Positions 5,345 to 6,570 of a stretch of DNA of 6,570 bases are shown here, one piece after another. A model generated the notes under the pieces. The model ran no database searches. It was not told the origin of the DNA and worked only from the letters and a program-made list of their open reading frames with translations. The DNA is from Xanthobacteraceae bacterium. Lineage in GTDB: Bacteria > Pseudomonadota > Alphaproteobacteria > Rhizobiales > Xanthobacteraceae. Every line of letters starts with the position of its first letter. Position 1 is the stretch's first letter. The DNA lies in assembly GCA_030037185.1 (NCBI GenBank), contig JASHRR010000918.1, positions 1 to 6,570 on the forward strand, read 5' to 3'. A program made the translations under genes and the position numbers.

Positions 5345-6118
5345 ATGAGTCAACGCCGCGACCGCATCGCGTTCGTGACCAGCGCCATCCCGGAAGCAGA
5401 AATGGCGCGCGACGCCCTCATGCGCCGGTATGGCGACGTGGCGCCGACCGGCGCCGACGTCATCGTCGCGCTCGGCGGCGACGGCCTGATGCTGCAGACC
5501 CTGCACAAATTCATGGCCTCCGGCAAGCCGATCTATGGCATGAACCGCGGCACCGTCGGCTTCCTGATGAACGAGTACCGCGAGGACAGCCTCAAGGAAC
5601 GCCTGGCCGCCGCCGAGGAGACAGTGATCCATCCGCTTGCCATGAGCGCAATCGATGCCGGCGGCGAAGTTCATATCGCGCGCGCCATCAACGAGGTCGC
5701 GCTGTTTCGTCAGACTAATCAGGCGGCGCGCCTTCGGATCCTGGTCGATGGCAAGGAACGGCTTGCCCAACTCGACGGCGACGGCGTCATGGTGGCGACG
5801 CCGGCCGGTTCCACCGCCTACAATCTGTCGGCCCAGGGACCGATCATCCCGATTGGGGCGGCGCTGCTGGCGCTGACCCCGATCAGCCCGTTTCGCCCGC
5901 GCCGCTTTCACAGCGTGTTACTGCCGAACACCGCCGTCGTCACCATCGAAGTGCTTGAAGCCGGCAAGCGCGCGGTCGCCGCCGTCGCCGATCACTACGA
6001 GGTGCGCTTCGTACGCAAAGTCGAAATCCGCATGGAGCACGACATCGCCATGCGCATGCTGTTCGACCCGGGCCATAACCTCGATGAGCGGATCCTGCGC
6101 GAGCAGTTCGGCGTGTAG
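5345..6118 (+). CDS. nadK: NAD kinase (NADP biosynthesis)
   Basis: This cytosolic enzyme phosphorylates NAD to NADP with ATP or polyphosphate, the sole biosynthetic route to NADP. The 257-residue protein carries all family motifs: GGDG at 44-47 with the catalytic D46, [12 protein letters not shown] at 65-76, the NE pair at 116-117 (NEVAL), and the glycine-rich [22 protein letters not shown] at 144-166. It is shorter than E. coli NadK (292 residues), as is usual for alphaproteobacterial forms lacking the N-terminal extension. The ATG at 5345 is chosen because conserved sequence (RIAFVTS) starts at residue 7 and AAAGAG at 5331-5336 gives a weak Shine-Dalgarno. An open frame extends upstream to an ATG at 5186, but that part is antisense to cutA and not NadK-like. 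Its promoter must lie within the 43-base gap or inside cutA. Downstream there is no gene on this strand within the window. Confidence 0.96.
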   Translation: MSQRRDRIAFVTSAIPEAEMARDALMRRYGDVAPTGADVIVALGGDGLMLQTLHKFMASGKPIYGMNRGTVGFLMNEYREDSLKERLAAAEETVIHPLAMSAIDAGGEVHIARAINEVALFRQTNQAARLRILVDGKERLAQLDGDGVMVATPAGSTAYNLSAQGPIIPIGAALLALTPISPFRPRRFHSVLLPNTAVVTIEVLEAGKRAVAAVADHYEVRFVRKVEIRMEHDIAMRMLFDPGHNLDERILREQFGV

Positions 6119-6286
6119 CGCAGGCCCCGCTTCACGCCATTCAGGCAAGCGCCCATCGGCGGCATTCCTGCCCGCTCGTCATCAAAATTGTTCTTCCTGC
6201 TTGGGGCGATGGTCAGCTTTGCGCTGTGAAAACGGCTCCCGCCTGTCGACCGCTTCGGCACTCTGCGTCGAGGGCCCCGAGCCGGT

Positions 6287-6306
6287 CCGCCGGCTGAAGC
6301 CGGCGG
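6287..6306. terminator. GC-rich hairpin, possible terminator downstream of the NAD kinase gene
   Basis: A perfect 8-pair stem (6287-6294 with 6299-6306, arm CCGCCGGC) closes a TGAA tetraloop. A competing hairpin, AGCCGG-TCCG-CCGGCT at 6280-6295, shares bases with it, so the two cannot form together. The plus-strand continuation is pyrimidine-rich (CTTCTCCCTC) but not a T tract, and the hairpin lies 168 bases after the stop, so the terminator role is uncertain. Confidence 0.35.
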
Positions 6307-6336
6307 CTTCTCCCTCAGCCGATAACAGGGCGGGGA

Positions 6337-6390
6337 ACTTGGACGTGCTGACTTGGACGTGCTGACTTGGACGAGCTGACTTGGACGAGC
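6337..6390. repeat. 14-base tandem repeat, about 3.9 copies
   Basis: Units lie at 6337-6350 and 6351-6364 (both ACTTGGACGTGCTG), 6365-6378 (ACTTGGACGAGCTG) and 6379-6390 (ACTTGGACGAGC, last two bases missing). The first two copies are identical and the last two share a T-to-A change, so the array probably grew by more than one duplication. The period is not a multiple of three and the array is in non-coding DNA. Looser echoes (CTGACTTG and CGACTTG) occur at about 6437-6454. Confidence 0.92.
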
Positions 6391-6456
6391 CTTGGTAACA
6401 AGCCCGGAGTTTCTTTCATCTTAGGCCGCTCGGCACCTGACTTGCCCCGACTTGAT

Positions 6457-6476
6457 CGCCGCAAAACACGGCGGCG
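6457..6476. terminator. Small hairpin downstream of the BON-like gene
   Basis: CGCCGC (6457-6462) pairs with GCGGCG (6471-6476) around an 8-base loop, AAAACACG on the plus strand. It begins 20 bases beyond the stop of the minus-strand gene at 6496, a good position for a terminator of that gene. There is no T tract after the stem in the minus-strand direction, and in such GC-rich DNA a 6-pair stem can arise by chance. Confidence 0.3.
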
Positions 6477-6495
6477 CGGTAAAGCCCAACGGGCG

Positions 6496-6570
6496 CTAAA
6501 ATGCTTTGCCGCGATTTGGAACGCTGACGATGCGGTTGTCGATCTGGCGGACACCCGCAATCCGATGCGC
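6496..6570 (-). CDS. C-terminal end of a possible BON-domain protein (gene runs off the right edge)
   Basis: Only the last 24 codons are present, ending in TAG at 6498-6496. The peptide contains HRIAGVRQIDNRIVSVP followed by a short basic tail. The pattern GVxxxDNRI is how BON domains (the OsmY-type, membrane-associated fold often found in exported stress proteins) typically end. The piece is too short to show domain number, signal peptide or length. A chance resemblance, or the end of another family with an RLIDN-like ending such as pantothenate synthetase, cannot be excluded. The gene would be convergent with the NAD kinase gene. Confidence 0.45.
   Translation of the reverse strand, partial: AHRIAGVRQIDNRIVSVPNRGKAF

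Larger units (their letters stand above)
6119..6495. other. Convergent intergenic region, 377 bases, no gene
   Basis: This stretch lies between the NAD kinase stop and the stop of the minus-strand gene at the right edge. It contains two hairpins and a 14-base tandem repeat, listed separately. The minus-strand open frame through 6315-6560 is Arg/Ser-rich, has no ribosome binding site, and overlaps the BON-like end in another frame, so I do not call it. Otherwise I see nothing of note. Confidence 0.55.

Noticed and set aside
5021..5911. Minus-strand open frame of 296 codons across cutA and the NAD kinase gene
   Set aside because: It is antisense to the NAD kinase and in a different frame from cutA; both real genes have full motif sets.

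Overview
The window looks like ordinary chromosomal DNA from a GC-rich alphaproteobacterium. The protein types (a short NAD kinase, CutA with HPYDTPAI, and a fused LplT-PlsC-acyl-ACP synthetase) fit Hyphomicrobiales of the Bradyrhizobium/Rhodopseudomonas kind. That placement comes from protein flavour and base composition, not from a search. I see no tRNA, rRNA, CRISPR array, insertion sequence or phage gene.

Layout from left to right. (1) At 1-293, on the minus strand, lies the 5' part of a Rieske [2Fe-2S] ferredoxin gene with a perfect Shine-Dalgarno and a good sigma-70-like promoter at 358-385. (2) At 294-739 there is a 446-base divergent intergenic region without a convincing gene. (3) At 740-4135, on the plus strand, one long gene encodes a 1131-residue fusion of a lysophospholipid flippase (LplT-like), a PlsC-type acyltransferase and an acyl-ACP synthetase (Aas). 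(4) At 4170-4202 a strong GC-rich hairpin separates this gene from the convergent gene that follows. (5) At 4247-4648, on the minus strand, a small exported, basic, repeat-containing protein of unknown function is encoded. Its upstream region holds an inverted repeat (4701-4722) and a 14-base palindrome (4783-4796). (6) At 4969-5301, on the minus strand, is cutA, and at 5345-6118, on the plus strand, is the NAD kinase gene. The two are divergent with only 43 bases between their starts. (7) At 6119-6495 a 377-base stretch without a gene contains hairpins and a 14-base tandem repeat (6337-6390). (8) At 6496-6570, on the minus strand, is the last 24 codons of a gene whose end resembles a BON domain.

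The genes do not form one pathway. The fusion gene serves membrane phospholipid repair, the NAD kinase makes NADP, CutA is a small trimeric protein linked to metal tolerance, and the ferredoxin is an electron carrier that probably belongs with an oxygenase outside the window. No two adjacent complete genes are co-directional in an operon-like way, so each is probably transcribed on its own. I found no convincing new multi-gene system. The least explained items are the repeat protein at 4247-4648, the non-coding signals at 4701-4947, and the 14-base tandem repeat near 6340-6390.
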